Part shown: positions 7,311 through 19,865 of the stretch, piece by piece
Numbering within the stretch: position 1 is the stretch's first letter
How the letters are laid out: each line of letters opens with the position of its first letter
Source of the DNA: Collimonas silvisoli
GTDB taxonomy: Bacteria > Pseudomonadota > Gammaproteobacteria > Burkholderiales > Burkholderiaceae_D
Length of the DNA: 64,000 nt
Direction of reading: 5' to 3'
Assembly (NCBI RefSeq): GCF_018305005.1
Contig: NZ_JAGQEG010000008.1
Location: forward strand, 1 to 64,000
Notes under the pieces: model-generated
The model's input: only the letters and a program-made list of their open reading frames with translations
Told to the model about the DNA's origin: nothing
Database searches by the model: none
Position numbers and translations under genes: made by a program

Positions 7311-9734
7311 ATGAAACCTCGTTCCCTGGCGCTGGCATGCGCAACGCTAGTCTATCTGAGCGGCTGCAGCGGCGGCGGCAATTCGTCCGGCGCAGGCAGC
7401 GCCACGGTAAGCGGCGTCGCCGCGAGCGGTAAAGCCCTGGCTGGCGTCACCGTCACCATCACCGACAGCAGCGGCCAGAACGTGCAGACCACCCTGACCG
7501 ACGCCAACGGCAACTTCACCCTGGCGCTCAAAGGCAGCGCGCCCTTCATCCTGACTGCGCCATTTAACGACGCCGACGGCAGCGCCGCCACCTTATCCTC
7601 CGTCATCAATCCGAGTTCGGCCACTGCAGGTGCGGCCAACACGGTACGCGCCAATCTGAATCCGCTGACCTCGCTGATCACCCAGCGCGTACTCGGCATG
7701 ATCCCGGACGGCAGCCCGAGCGCGACACAAATCAGCGCCGCCAAAATCAGTGCCGCCAGCATAGCGCAGGCCGTCGGCGATGTCTCCTTGCCGCTGCAGC
7801 CTTTGTTTACCGCGCTTGGCGTTCCTGCCAGTGAAACCGGCGATCCGATAGGCAGCACGGTATATCAGGCCAACGCCAGCGACCCGCTCGACAATTTGTT
7901 CGATCTGGCCCGCTTCACCGTGCACACCGGCCAGATCGCGGTCGGCGCCGACGCCAACCGGGCGCTGCTGACGATTCCGGCCAGCGGCAATATCAGCGGC
8001 GCTTTGCCGGCCAGCGCAATCCAGTCGGTAGTGGCGCTGAACAATGGCCCGACCACCACCCCGATCCAGAACGTCATCGTGATCGTCGGCGAAAACCAAA
8101 CCTTCGATGCGGTATTTGGCGCTTATCAGCCGCCGCAAGGGCAGACCGTAAAGAATCTGCTGTCGCAAGGCATCATCAACGCCGACGGCACACCCGGCCC
8201 GAACTTCAGCCTGGCGCTGCAAAACCAAGGCGCGAACCAGACTGCCTACACCATCAACCCGGCCCGTACCGGCGCCTACGCCACGCTGCCGCAGCCAACC
8301 GCGATTGGCGAACTCACGCCGCCGACCTTCCAGGACCCGGGCGGCGTACCGGATACCCGCTTCCCCGGAAATCTGCCGAGCGGGCCGTTCCAGCTCACCA
8401 AATATGTCCCTTACGGCACTGCCAGCAGCGCCCAGACCGGCGATCCGGTGCACCGTTTCTTCCAGATGTGGCAGCAAACCGGCGGCGATAACGCCAAGCT
8501 GGATCTGTTTACCTGGGTTGCGGACAGCGTCGGCCAGGGCGGCGACACCAAAGGCATCACACCTAGCAATCCAGGGCAGGGCGGCGAACTGATGGGTTTC
8601 CTCAACATGGCCAGCGGCGATGCGCCGTTCTTCAAATCGCTGGCGCAGCAATATGCCTTGAGCGATAACTATCACCAAGGCATCATGGGCGGCACCGGCG
8701 CCAACTTCTTCACCATCGCCACCGGCGATCTGCCGTACTTCAATAGCGGCGGCGCGGTTGGCGTCCCGCCGGCGAACCAGATCGAGAACCCGAATCCGCT
8801 GGCGCAAACCCCGAATTTCTATACCCAGGACGGCTATCAGGGCGGCTCCTACGTCAACTGTTCCGACGCCGGCCAGCCTGGCGTCGGCGCCATCCTGAAT
8901 TTCCTGAGCGGTAAAAAGGTCAAGAGCAATTGCGACGCCGGCAAATACTACCTGGTGAATAATTACAATCCCGGCTACGACATGAACGGCACGCCGCAGC
9001 CGATCGGCCCCAACAATTACAACTACCCGCCGCAAACCGTACCGACCATCGCCGAAGGATTGGCCAAGAAAAACGTCGGCTGGAAATGGTATACCGGCGG
9101 CCGCGACCTAGCCGACGTGACGGCAGACGCCGCCGCCCTCGGTTTCCCGGTGGCGATTGCCCAAGCGGCCCAGTACAACGCCATCGGCGACCCGCTGGTA
9201 GCATCCAGCAATGTCATGAACAGCAACCTGAAATCGAATCTGGCCGGCCTGACCACCTTCTATAACGATGTCGCCAAAGGCACTTTGCCGGCGGTATCGT
9301 TCGTGGTGCCGAAAAACCTCGACAGCGGCCATCCCGGTTATTCCGCACCGGCCCGCTACGAAGCGTTCCTGCAAGACCTGATCGCCAAGGTCAAAGCCAA
9401 TCCGACACTCTGGGCGCATACCGCGATCCTGGTCACCACCGATGAAGGCGGCGGCCACTTCGATACCGGCTACATCCAGAACGTCGATTTCTTCGGCGAC
9501 GGCCCGCGCATCCCGTTCCTGGTGGTATCGCCTTACGCCCGCACCGGCTTCATCGATCACACTTATTACGATCACTCGTCGGTGCTGAAATTCATCGAAC
9601 GCAACTGGCGCCTGACACCGCTCTCGCCACGCAGCCGCGACAACCTGCCCAACCCGGTCAGCTTCGCCGCCGACCGGTACCGCCCGGTAAACACCACTGC
9701 CATCGGCGACCTGATGGCGATGTTCAACTTCTAA
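7311..9734 (+). CDS. Phosphoesterase-family lipoprotein (phospholipase C/acid phosphatase-like)
   Basis: About 807 residues from the ATG at 7311 (AGGA 7 nt upstream). The N-terminus is a lipoprotein signal with lipobox 'Y-L-S-G-C' (Cys19). A carboxypeptidase-regulatory-like beta domain follows ('V-A-A-S-G-K-A-L-A-G-V-T-V-T-I-T'), then a large phosphoesterase domain (PF04185-like). It begins with 'V-I-V-I-V-G-E-N-Q-T-F-D-A-V-F-G-A-Y', continues with 'H-Q-G-I-M-G-G-T-G-A-N', and ends with 'T-D-E-G-G-G-H-F-D' and 'Y-Y-D-H-S-S-V-L-K-F-I-E-R'. These hold the metal ligands of the PLC/AcpA group. It would act at the cell surface on phospholipids or phosphate esters. A longer frame from 7227 lacks a signal and is not preferred. 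Confidence 0.85.
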   Translation: MKPRSLALACATLVYLSGCSGGGNSSGAGSATVSGVAASGKALAGVTVTITDSSGQNVQTTLTDANGNFTLALKGSAPFILTAPFNDADGSAATLSSVINPSSATAGAANTVRANLNPLTSLITQRVLGMIPDGSPSATQISAAKISAASIAQAVGDVSLPLQPLFTALGVPASETGDPIGSTVYQANASDPLDNLFDLARFTVHTGQIAVGADANRALLTIPASGNISGALPASAIQSVVALNNGPTTTPIQNVIVIVGENQTFDAVFGAYQPPQGQTVKNLLSQGIINADGTPGPNFSLALQNQGANQTAYTINPARTGAYATLPQPTAIGELTPPTFQDPGGVPDTRFPGNLPSGPFQLTKYVPYGTASSAQTGDPVHRFFQMWQQTGGDNAKLDLFTWVADSVGQGGDTKGITPSNPGQGGELMGFLNMASGDAPFFKSLAQQYALSDNYHQGIMGGTGANFFTIATGDLPYFNSGGAVGVPPANQIENPNPLAQTPNFYTQDGYQGGSYVNCSDAGQPGVGAILNFLSGKKVKSNCDAGKYYLVNNYNPGYDMNGTPQPIGPNNYNYPPQTVPTIAEGLAKKNVGWKWYTGGRDLADVTADAAALGFPVAIAQAAQYNAIGDPLVASSNVMNSNLKSNLAGLTTFYNDVAKGTLPAVSFVVPKNLDSGHPGYSAPARYEAFLQDLIAKVKANPTLWAHTAILVTTDEGGGHFDTGYIQNVDFFGDGPRIPFLVVSPYARTGFIDHTYYDHSSVLKFIERNWRLTPLSPRSRDNLPNPVSFAADRYRPVNTTAIGDLMAMFNF

Positions 9735-9741
9735 ACCCCAT

Positions 9742-9814
9742 CAATTGGGGTCAGAGTCAAATAAATGATCAAATCAATTTGACTCTGACCCCAATTGAAT
9801 TCTGACCCCAATTG
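9742..9814. repeat. REP-like inverted repeat (GGGGTCAGAGTC family)
   Basis: Two 21-bp perfectly complementary arms (9742-9762 and 9777-9797) are separated by 14 nt; each carries CAATTGGGGTCAGAGTCAAA or its complement. A third, partial copy (CTGACCCCAATTG) lies at 9802-9814. This motif is the sort of extragenic palindrome mobilised by RAYT/IS200-like transposases in Proteobacteria. Here it lies 7 bp after the phosphoesterase stop and just before the peroxidase gene, so the transcript would form a strong hairpin that could terminate or protect the upstream mRNA. No transposase gene is nearby. Confidence 0.75.
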
Positions 9815-9829
9815 AATTATTGAAATGGA

Positions 9830-11161
9830 TTGAAAGTTTTGAGTAGCAATCATGGTTGGCTGATTTGTAGGCACTGGTATGTCGGTGCGGCGCTGTTGGC
9901 GGCTGCGCTGCTGGGCGGCTGTCACGACGCGGAAACGCCGGCGCGGGCTGCGCATGCGGATGCTGCCGCGCCGGCGACGTCAAAACCGTCCTTGAAAATG
10001 TGGGTGCGTTACCCTGAGCCGCCAACCACGCTGAGTGTCGCGGCGAATTTGGGTAGGCAACTATTCTTCGATCCTTCGTTGTCGGCTTCCGGCAAGATGT
10101 CTTGCGCTACCTGCCACAGTCCTGATCATGCTTACGGCCCGCCCAACGGCTTGGCGGTGCAACTCGGCGGCGCCGACATGCAACGGCAAGGCAGGCGTGC
10201 CGTGCCGTCCTTGCGCTATCTGGGTTTCACTCCCAAGTTCACCCGCCACTACTATGTGCCAGGGCCGGACGAGACCGAAGACGAAGGCCCTACCGGCGGC
10301 TTTACCCATGATGGGGCGGTCGATTCGCTGCATGAGCAAGCGCTGATTCCGCTGCTTAACGTCAATGAAATGGCCAATCCGAATCCAGCTGCAGTGGTCG
10401 CCAAATTGCAAAAGGCCGCCTATGTCGAACAGTTCCGGCAAGTCTATGGCGCCGATATCTTCGATCATCCGGCGGCGGCACTGCAACAGGCGACGCTGGC
10501 GCTGGAAGCGTTCCAGACCGAAGACCCAAGCTTCCATCCCTACACCAGCAAATTCGATGCGGCGATGTCTGGCAACGCCGATTTCACGGCCGCCGAATTG
10601 CGCGGTTACGGCCTGTTCAATAATCCCAACAAGGGTAACTGCGCCAAGTGCCACGTCGATACGCCGGGGCCGGGAGGACGGCCGGCGCAGTTCACCGATT
10701 TCGGCTTCCAGGCGCTGGGCGTGCCGCGCAACCCGGAGATCGCGGCAAACCGTAATCCGAAGTATTTCGATCTCGGCATCTGCGGCCCCGATCGCAAGGA
10801 CATGGCGCAGGAAGCGCAATTCTGCGGCATGTTCAAATCGCCCACCTTGCGCAATGTGGCGACCCGCGAAGTGTTCTTCCATAACGGCCGTTTCCACACG
10901 CTGCAAGACATGATGCGGTTTTATGTCACGCGCGATACCGATCCCGCCAGGTGGTACCCGAAGGTGAAAGGCAAGGTGATCAAGTTCGACGATCTGCCGC
11001 CGCGTTATCGCGCCAACGTCGATACCCTGGATGCCCCCTTTAACCGCAAGGCAGGCGATGCACCGGCCTTGAATGAGGAAGAAATCGGCGATCTGATCGC
11101 TTTCCTGAAAACCCTCAACGACGGTTATTCGGCCAAGTCCGGCGCCGCCCGCAGCGAATGA
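9830..11161 (+). CDS. Di-haem cytochrome c peroxidase (CcpA/MauG family)
   Basis: A 443-residue periplasmic peroxidase. A hydrophobic leader (about residues 17-30) ends in a lipobox-like 'L-L-G-G-C' (Cys31). Two c-type haem motifs are visible, CATCH (residues 92-96) and CAKCH (271-275), together with 'G-R-Q-L-F-F-D-P-S-L-S' and 'F-K-S-P-T-L-R-N-V-A-T-R-E-V-F-F-H-N-G', which are hallmarks of the CcpA family. It reduces H2O2 with electrons from small cytochromes, or acts as a MauG-like oxidase. The REP element precedes it. It is convergent, 6 bp apart, with the next gene. Confidence 0.9.
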   Translation: MKVLSSNHGWLICRHWYVGAALLAAALLGGCHDAETPARAAHADAAAPATSKPSLKMWVRYPEPPTTLSVAANLGRQLFFDPSLSASGKMSCATCHSPDHAYGPPNGLAVQLGGADMQRQGRRAVPSLRYLGFTPKFTRHYYVPGPDETEDEGPTGGFTHDGAVDSLHEQALIPLLNVNEMANPNPAAVVAKLQKAAYVEQFRQVYGADIFDHPAAALQQATLALEAFQTEDPSFHPYTSKFDAAMSGNADFTAAELRGYGLFNNPNKGNCAKCHVDTPGPGGRPAQFTDFGFQALGVPRNPEIAANRNPKYFDLGICGPDRKDMAQEAQFCGMFKSPTLRNVATREVFFHNGRFHTLQDMMRFYVTRDTDPARWYPKVKGKVIKFDDLPPRYRANVDTLDAPFNRKAGDAPALNEEEIGDLIAFLKTLNDGYSAKSGAARSE

Positions 11162-11167
11162 CGGAGT

Positions 11168-11695
11168 TCAGGGATGCGGCGCCGGCGCCAGCGGATAAGG
11201 TGGTTGGCTGTCGCCTGGCCGACGCAGGTTAACGATCACTCGTTCCACATCCGGTTCGGCACGGACAAAGGCCGCCAGCGCGGCCGCATCGATAGCCGAA
11301 TCGGCGCTGCAACCCTCGACCCAGACGAAGCGGCGTTGAAACGTCAGCCACAGGCTGCTGTTGCGGGCGAATCCCGGCTCGGCGGCAAAATGCGCCTGTA
11401 CCGATCGGGCAATCGGCGCATCGTAGAGATAGGAGTTAGGTTTATCGCACTTGCCGGCCAGCCAGCAAGTGGTGCCGCGCTCCGTGCGCCAATGCGATTC
11501 CTTGCGGGCTTCTTCCTGGCTCACCAGCGGCCCCAGCGGCGGCGGACAATCCGCTACGGCGCTACGGACCTGGATGAAAGGATCGTTGAACCAGTTTTTC
11601 AAGGGTTCACCGGAAGCCGGCGCCATCGTTACCATCATGCCGGCTACCGCCAGCCGCACTGGCCAACCGTATTGCAAGCGAAGCGGTAGTGACAT
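11168..11695 (-). CDS. Secreted BON-like domain protein
   Basis: A 175-residue protein with an N-terminal signal (MSLPLRLQYGWPVRLAVAGM, cleavage near 'A-S-G-E'). The C-terminal half ('Y-D-A-P-I-A-R-S-V-Q-A-H-F' to 'P-D-V-E-R-V-I-V-N-L') has the alpha-beta pattern of a BON domain, which usually binds membranes or peptidoglycan-associated structures. Cysteines at 'V-A-D-C', 'T-T-C-W', 'G-K-C' and 'E-G-C' suggest a disulfide-bonded periplasmic form. The product ends in a proline-rich tail. The gene lies 26 bp downstream of pip on the same strand, so they may be co-transcribed. Confidence 0.6.
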   Translation of the reverse strand: MSLPLRLQYGWPVRLAVAGMMVTMAPASGEPLKNWFNDPFIQVRSAVADCPPPLGPLVSQEEARKESHWRTERGTTCWLAGKCDKPNSYLYDAPIARSVQAHFAAEPGFARNSSLWLTFQRRFVWVEGCSADSAIDAAALAAFVRAEPDVERVIVNLRRPGDSQPPYPLAPAPHP

Positions 11696-11721
11696 GCCTG
11701 GTCCCTTGATGCATAGGTGAA

Positions 11722-12750
<1,029 letters not shown>

Positions 12751-12978
12751 CTAGGGAAACGATGATCATAAGCAAGTCTGGCGTTGCCGTCCAGCCATGT
12801 GCTGCATGTCGCCGTATCAGGCGCCTGGCGTCTGCGCACAGCACTCGCGCCAGGCATTCCGGTAGCGATCCCATCCGACAAGGGCGAGCGGCGAAATGCG
12901 GATTGCCGGTAAAGCTGCCTTCGATCACTAGCGTAAGCCCTCTCCCGCTTTTTGATCGCCCCTGAACGCGGCAAACTG

Positions 12979-15084
<2,106 letters not shown>

Positions 15085-15194
15085 TTATCAACACCAGGCC
15101 GGAATCTACCTGAAAAGCAGCGGCAGATCGCTGAAACAGCCCTGTTTTAGCGGCGATTAGAGGCACTAGCCTATTTCGGCCCCCTCCTTGCCGA

Positions 15195-16490
15195 TCAGCG
15201 TTTCCCCAATAATGTTGCCAGATCAATCGCCTCTGCCATGGCGCGGTAACCTCGGTCGCCGGGATGCAAGTGATCACCGGAATCATAAGCCGGCAGGAAG
15301 CGCCGTGGATGCTGCGGATCCCGCACCGCGGCATCGAAATCGATCACTGCATCAAATTCGCCGCTGCTGCGTATCCATTGATTCACCGCCTGCCGCGCCT
15401 GCTCCTTGCTCTCGGAATAGTAGCTTTTCAGGTCGGTATCCTGCAGTGCGCCCTCGAATGGGGTCAAGGTAGCGCCAAGTATGCGCACGTGACGCAAGCG
15501 GGCGCGCGCTATCAATTGCCGGTATCCGGCGATCAGGCGATCCACCGACAAAGCCGGATCATCCGGTATGAAGCTGCTGCCAGGCCAGCCGATGTCGTTG
15601 ATCCCCATCAGCACGATTACTGTATCCACATTGGCTTGATTCAGCACGTCCCGGTCAAAGCGCGCCATGGCGTTGACGCCCATTTTGTCGTTCAGCATCC
15701 TGGCCCCCGAAATGCCGGCGTTGATCACCGCGATCCGTTGTTTGACCAGCCGTTGCGCCAGCAGATCGGGCCAGCGCTGATTGCTGTTCGAAGTGGAACC
15801 GGCGCCATCGGTGATCGAATCGCCAAAGGCCGCCACCACTCGCGATGCAGGTGGCGCGTCGACCAGGATCGTGCTGAGAAACAGACGTGCTTCCAGCGTC
15901 GTGTCGGTCTTGATCAGAGGCGCTGCCGCGAGGTTGCCCGGTGCGATGTAAGCGGTCTGCTTGCCGTCCCAATGAAAGGTGGTGAGCGGGGTCGTTTGCG
16001 GCAAGAAGATACTGACCGCCACCTGTGCCAGCGGCGCCAGCGCCAGATCGACCGGATCGCTGACAGCCGGTGCGCCCGGCGCAATCGTTACCTCGCTGCG
16101 GCCGCCGAAGGTGAGGCTGCGATCCGAAGCGGCGACGATTTCCGAACCGCCGGCGGCCAACGCGATATGCGCCGCGCCTATCGTCAACGGCGTTGTGCCG
16201 TATTCGTTGGACAACACCACCCTGGCGCGCTTGCCGCCGACGCTGAGCCGGGCGATCTGGCGCACCGTCTGGTTCGACAAGCTGGCCGGGATATTGGTCG
16301 GCAAGGCAAAACCGGCCTCCCAAATCGGCTGCGGTGCGGCAGTCCAGCTGGCGCTCCAGTGCTGTGCAGAGTTCGGCGCAGCATGCTCAAGGTCGGTGGC
16401 GGCCGCCTGCGTTGCTACGGTTGGTACGAACAAGAGTGACAGCAAGCTTAGCGTCGCGGCGATTTTTGGACAGCCCACAGGGAAATGCAT
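15195..16490 (-). CDS. Secreted SGNH/GDSL-type esterase
   Basis: A 431-residue exported hydrolase. The signal peptide starts MHFPVGCPKIAATLSLLSLL and ends near 'T-Q-A-A-A'. After a beta-rich N-terminal part, the SGNH blocks are seen: 'F-G-D-S-I-T-D-G-A-G-S' (Ser nucleophile), 'N-A-G-I-S-G-A-R' (Gly), 'M-G-I-N-D-I-G' (Asn) and 'S-G-D-H-L-H-P-G-D-R-G-Y' (Asp and His). It resembles rhamnogalacturonan acetylesterase or lipase-like members and would act outside the cytosol on acylated sugars or lipids. The divergent LysR gene (16629) may regulate it. Confidence 0.87.
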   Translation of the reverse strand: MHFPVGCPKIAATLSLLSLLFVPTVATQAAATDLEHAAPNSAQHWSASWTAAPQPIWEAGFALPTNIPASLSNQTVRQIARLSVGGKRARVVLSNEYGTTPLTIGAAHIALAAGGSEIVAASDRSLTFGGRSEVTIAPGAPAVSDPVDLALAPLAQVAVSIFLPQTTPLTTFHWDGKQTAYIAPGNLAAAPLIKTDTTLEARLFLSTILVDAPPASRVVAAFGDSITDGAGSTSNSNQRWPDLLAQRLVKQRIAVINAGISGARMLNDKMGVNAMARFDRDVLNQANVDTVIVLMGINDIGWPGSSFIPDDPALSVDRLIAGYRQLIARARLRHVRILGATLTPFEGALQDTDLKSYYSESKEQARQAVNQWIRSSGEFDAVIDFDAAVRDPQHPRRFLPAYDSGDHLHPGDRGYRAMAEAIDLATLLGKR

Positions 16491-16628
16491 GAAGTGACTC
16501 CTTTTATTGGATCAAGAATGTGGCGCAAGCAAGCGATACAAAAGTAAGCGATGCAACCAAGATATACCCTTCTCAATAGGCATGGTAGAAGCCATAATTG
16601 ACTATCACTTATTCCAAAATGGAATGAC

Positions 16629-17546
16629 ATGGATCACATCAAAGCAATGCGCAGTTTCGTGCGGGCGGTTGAACTTGGCAGCCTGTCGGCGGTAGCGCGC
16701 GAGCAGCACAGCACGCAACCGACCGTCAGCAAAACCATCGCCGCGCTGGAACAGGGGCTCGGGGTGCGTTTGCTGGAACGCAGCACCACCAGCCTGACCG
16801 CCACCGAACAAGGCAAGCGCTTTTATGGACGCGCCAAACGGGTGCTGGAAGAATTCAACGAAGCAGTCAGCGATGCGCGCGGCTTGACCGAGAAACCGAC
16901 CGGCCTGCTGCGCGTCAATGCCCCGCTCGGACTTGGCCAGTTGCGGCTCAACGCGCTGGTGCTGGAGTTCCTGGAGTCATATCCGGAAATTGAGGTGGAG
17001 CTGATCCTGAATGACCGCTTTGTCGATCTGGTGGAAGATGGCGTCGACGTGGCGCTGCGGCTTGCCGGCTCGCTGCCGCCGAATATGATCGCCCGCAAAA
17101 TCGCCAATGCGCAACGGTATCTGGTGGCGGCGCCCGCCTATCTGGCGCGCCACCCGGAGATTCGGCGTCCTGAAGATCTGGCACAGCATCGCTATATCGG
17201 TTTCGCACGGCCGGCCAATGGTGAAGTGAGCCAGCTCAGCGGCCCCGGCGGCACGGTCGAAATTGCCACCCGCAGCCGTTATCAGGTTAACAGCTCACTG
17301 GCGATACGCGAGAGTTTCGTCATGGGCGCCGGCCTCGGCATATGCCCGTCCTGGCTGGTGCACGATCTGCTTGAATCAGGCCAGTTGCAGCGCATTCTTC
17401 CTGACTGGAGCGCGCCCGGACAAGAAGCCTCGCTGCTGTATCCCTCGCGCCGCTATCAATCCTTGCGCGCCACGATCTTCATGCAATTCATGACGGAGCG
17501 GCTTCCACAGTTGCCGGGTTTTGCCGCGCCAAGCTTTGGACGTTGA
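16629..17546 (+). CDS. LysR-family transcriptional regulator
   Basis: A 305-residue LysR regulator. The winged HTH is in residues 1-60 (MDHIKAMRSFVRAVELGSLS, then 'Q-P-T-V-S-K-T-I-A-A-L-E'). The periplasmic-binding-like effector domain follows from about residue 90 and includes 'D-G-V-D-V-A-L-R-L-A-G'. The sequence type is that of the AaeR/DsdC-like 'M-D-x-I-x-A-M-R-S-F-V' group. It is divergent from the SGNH esterase gene, 138 bp apart, the usual arrangement for a LysR regulator and its target. Confidence 0.9.
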   Translation: MDHIKAMRSFVRAVELGSLSAVAREQHSTQPTVSKTIAALEQGLGVRLLERSTTSLTATEQGKRFYGRAKRVLEEFNEAVSDARGLTEKPTGLLRVNAPLGLGQLRLNALVLEFLESYPEIEVELILNDRFVDLVEDGVDVALRLAGSLPPNMIARKIANAQRYLVAAPAYLARHPEIRRPEDLAQHRYIGFARPANGEVSQLSGPGGTVEIATRSRYQVNSSLAIRESFVMGAGLGICPSWLVHDLLESGQLQRILPDWSAPGQEASLLYPSRRYQSLRATIFMQFMTERLPQLPGFAAPSFGR

Positions 17547-17563
17547 CAAAATATTTTGGGTTC

Positions 17564-18049
17564 TTATTTTTTCGCGGTTGCCGTAGTTGCCGCAGCCGCC
17601 TTCTTGGCCTGATCGAATACCGGTCCCCACAGCGGATGGCCTTTTTCGCCAGGCGCCAGGTCAAAGTTGGCGTCGAGCTTCAGGGCTTTTTCAAATTGCT
17701 GTTTGCACAGCTTCTTCCGCGAAGTCACGCAATAGCTGAAGGCCATGTATTTCAAGGCTTCAGTCTGTAACGAAATATCAGCCGACCAGATTTCCGGGGC
17801 ATTGGCGAGACGCTTGATCGCCGCGCTGTAACTGCCCTTGTTGTACAAGGAAATGCCATCGTTCAAGGCGGCTGGCGCCGCCGCCGGTTCAGCAGCGACG
17901 GCTGCCGCAACCGGGCTTGACGCGCGTGGCGCCGGAGCGGCGGTTACCGGCTTTTGTTTTTGTACTGGGCCGGGACTTTCGCAACCGCCAAGCATGACGG
18001 CTGCCGCCAGCATGGCAGCGCTGCCGGTACGGTAAAAAGAGGTGGTCAT
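17564..18049 (-). CDS. TssQ-type T6SS-associated lipoprotein
   Basis: A 161-residue outer-membrane lipoprotein. The signal ends in lipobox 'M-L-G-G-C' (Cys23). An Ala/Pro-rich linker follows, then a TPR-like domain ('D-G-I-S-L-Y-N-K-G-S-Y-S-A-A-I-K-R-L' and 'C-K-Q-Q-F-E-K-A-L-K-L-D') ending in 'H-P-L-W-G-P-V-F' and a Lys/Ala tail. This matches the TssQ-family T6SS-associated lipoproteins of Burkholderiales. It is the last gene of the tagH operon, 24 bp after the kinase gene. The assignment rests on this context as much as on sequence. Confidence 0.72.
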   Translation of the reverse strand: MTTSFYRTGSAAMLAAAVMLGGCESPGPVQKQKPVTAAPAPRASSPVAAAVAAEPAAAPAALNDGISLYNKGSYSAAIKRLANAPEIWSADISLQTEALKYMAFSYCVTSRKKLCKQQFEKALKLDANFDLAPGEKGHPLWGPVFDQAKKAAAATTATAKK

Positions 18050-18073
18050 AACGCGTTCTTGGCTGAAATGGAT

Positions 18074-19822
18074 TTAGTGGGATGAAAAATCGTAGTCGAT
18101 ATTACGCGATTTTTTCTGGTTGACGTCGATTTCAAAAACGCGATCCGGAAAACTCGGATTGACCACCTTGATCTGATGCTTGCCTTCCGCCAGAACCAGT
18201 TTTTTCAATGGCGGGCTGACGCCCTTCATGCTGCCGTCGACCAGCACCTTGCCCCAAGGCTTGATGGTCAACAAGACGACGCCGGTCGGGTCGACTGCCT
18301 TTGCATCACTGCCCTTGTCCTTGATATCGGCCGGCTTGGCTGTTGCTGCCGCCGTTGCATTGTTCCCGCCATCCTTGCTCTGCAGCTCCGCCAATCTGGC
18401 TTGCGCCGCTGCCGCATAGGGACTATTCGGGTATTTCTGCAAGAAAGCGCTGATCTGCTGCGGCGTCACGTTGTTCAGCTGTTTCAGGGTTTCCCAACTG
18501 ATGGTTTCTTCATCAAGGATTTGCTCGGCCGAAGCCGCAGCTGCAGCAGAGGCAACTTTCTGTGCTGGTGTTGGCGCGAGCACCGCAGCTGCCGCTTTAG
18601 CCGGCGCCGTATGCGGGTGTACAGAGACCACCGTCGCTGTAGCCGCCGGCTGCTGCGCCGGCTTGAGCCATAGATAGGCGCCGAGCGCCAGCACTGCTGC
18701 CGCCGCGGCTATCGACCAGCCCGGGGCACGCAGCGGTTTGTCCAGAAAACTGGCCGGCTGGGCGACGGCCCTGTTGCCTGCGCGCTTGCCGCCGGCAGCT
18801 GCCAGCTTTTCACCCGGCCTTTCGCCCGGCTTGCCGCTGGCGGCGTGGGACGAGATGGGAGCCGCGACATCATTGTCCGGCATCGGCATCGGGACCGACA
18901 GTTCCAGATCCAGCAACTTGCGGAATTCTTCTATCGATTGCGGCCGGTCTTCCGGCCTGACCGCCAGCCCCTGGTCGATGGCGGCCAGGAATTCCTTGCT
19001 GAAGCCACTGTGCTGGCCATCCTGCAAGGGGACGATCGGATCCTTGATCATGCGCGCCACCGAGGTCGGCGGTGCGCTCTTGACGACGGCGAAATAAATC
19101 ACCGCCGACAGCGAATAGATATCGGTCCACGGCCCCTGCTTCATCTGGGCGTCGTCGGCGTACTGCTCGATGGGCGCATATCCGGGCTTCAGAATCACCG
19201 TCAGCGAATGGGTCATGTCGCCGATAATCTGACGCGCTGCGCCGAAATCCAGCAATACCGCTTCGCCGCTTTTCTGGATCATGATGTTGTCGGGCGAGAT
19301 ATCGCGATGCAGGATCTGCACCCGGTACATGGCGTCGAGCGCTTCCAGCATCGGCTTCAACATGCTTTTCAGCCAGGCTTCGGTAATCTGGGCCGGCGAG
19401 TTCTGCACCACGCTTTTGAGCGTGCGGCCCTCGTAATAACGCATCGCCATATAGGCGGTATTGTTTTGTTCCCAGAACCGGTACACCTTGATCAGCGCCG
19501 GATGGTCGAATTGCGCCAGCAGGCGCGCTTCCTTGATAAAACTCTTGAGGCCTATGCTGAAGGTCTCCTGGTGCCGCTGCGAGCGCACCGCTACTTTCCT
19601 GTCCGGCCCGCGTCCGGCAAGCGTACCCGGCATGTATTCCTTGATGGCCACCATGCGCCGCAACGATCTGTCGAAAGCAAAGTAGACAATCCCAACACCG
19701 CCTTCGCCAATCACGCCTATGATTTCAAAATCGGCCAGGCGGGTACCCTTGGGCAAGCAGTTTTCGACAGCCGTTGCTGATATTTCGTGCTGATCAATCG
19801 GCTTGGCGTTTTGCATATTCAA
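18074..19822 (-). CDS. ppkA: T6SS-associated membrane Ser/Thr protein kinase (PpkA-like)
   Basis: A 582-residue Hanks-type kinase. The kinase domain is at about residues 28-300: glycine loop 'G-E-G-G-V-G-I-V-Y', ATP lysine in 'A-I-K-E-Y-M-P', catalytic loop HRDISPDN, DFG motif 'L-L-D-F-G-A-A' and 'P-G-Y-A-P-I-E-Q-Y'. One membrane segment follows near residue 360 ('P-G-W-S-I-A-A-A-A-A-V-L-A-L-G-A-Y'). The periplasmic part has an Ala-rich linker and a C-terminal PEGA domain (about 515-582). In the threonine-phosphorylation pathway, PpkA phosphorylates the FHA protein to switch on T6SS assembly. The phosphatase gene lies just upstream in the operon. Confidence 0.85.
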   Translation of the reverse strand: MNMQNAKPIDQHEISATAVENCLPKGTRLADFEIIGVIGEGGVGIVYFAFDRSLRRMVAIKEYMPGTLAGRGPDRKVAVRSQRHQETFSIGLKSFIKEARLLAQFDHPALIKVYRFWEQNNTAYMAMRYYEGRTLKSVVQNSPAQITEAWLKSMLKPMLEALDAMYRVQILHRDISPDNIMIQKSGEAVLLDFGAARQIIGDMTHSLTVILKPGYAPIEQYADDAQMKQGPWTDIYSLSAVIYFAVVKSAPPTSVARMIKDPIVPLQDGQHSGFSKEFLAAIDQGLAVRPEDRPQSIEEFRKLLDLELSVPMPMPDNDVAAPISSHAASGKPGERPGEKLAAAGGKRAGNRAVAQPASFLDKPLRAPGWSIAAAAAVLALGAYLWLKPAQQPAATATVVSVHPHTAPAKAAAAVLAPTPAQKVASAAAAASAEQILDEETISWETLKQLNNVTPQQISAFLQKYPNSPYAAAAQARLAELQSKDGGNNATAAATAKPADIKDKGSDAKAVDPTGVVLLTIKPWGKVLVDGSMKGVSPPLKKLVLAEGKHQIKVVNPSFPDRVFEIDVNQKKSRNIDYDFSSH

Positions 19823-19865
19823 TTGGATTCGACGTTAGTCATATTGTTCTGGACAGCCGTCAATA

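Noticed and set aside
7593-9035. 480-codon minus-strand frame inside the phosphoesterase gene
   Set aside because: The plus strand encodes a full phosphoesterase lipoprotein; the minus frame has shadow composition (Arg/Gly/Ala/Val) and no recognisable motif.
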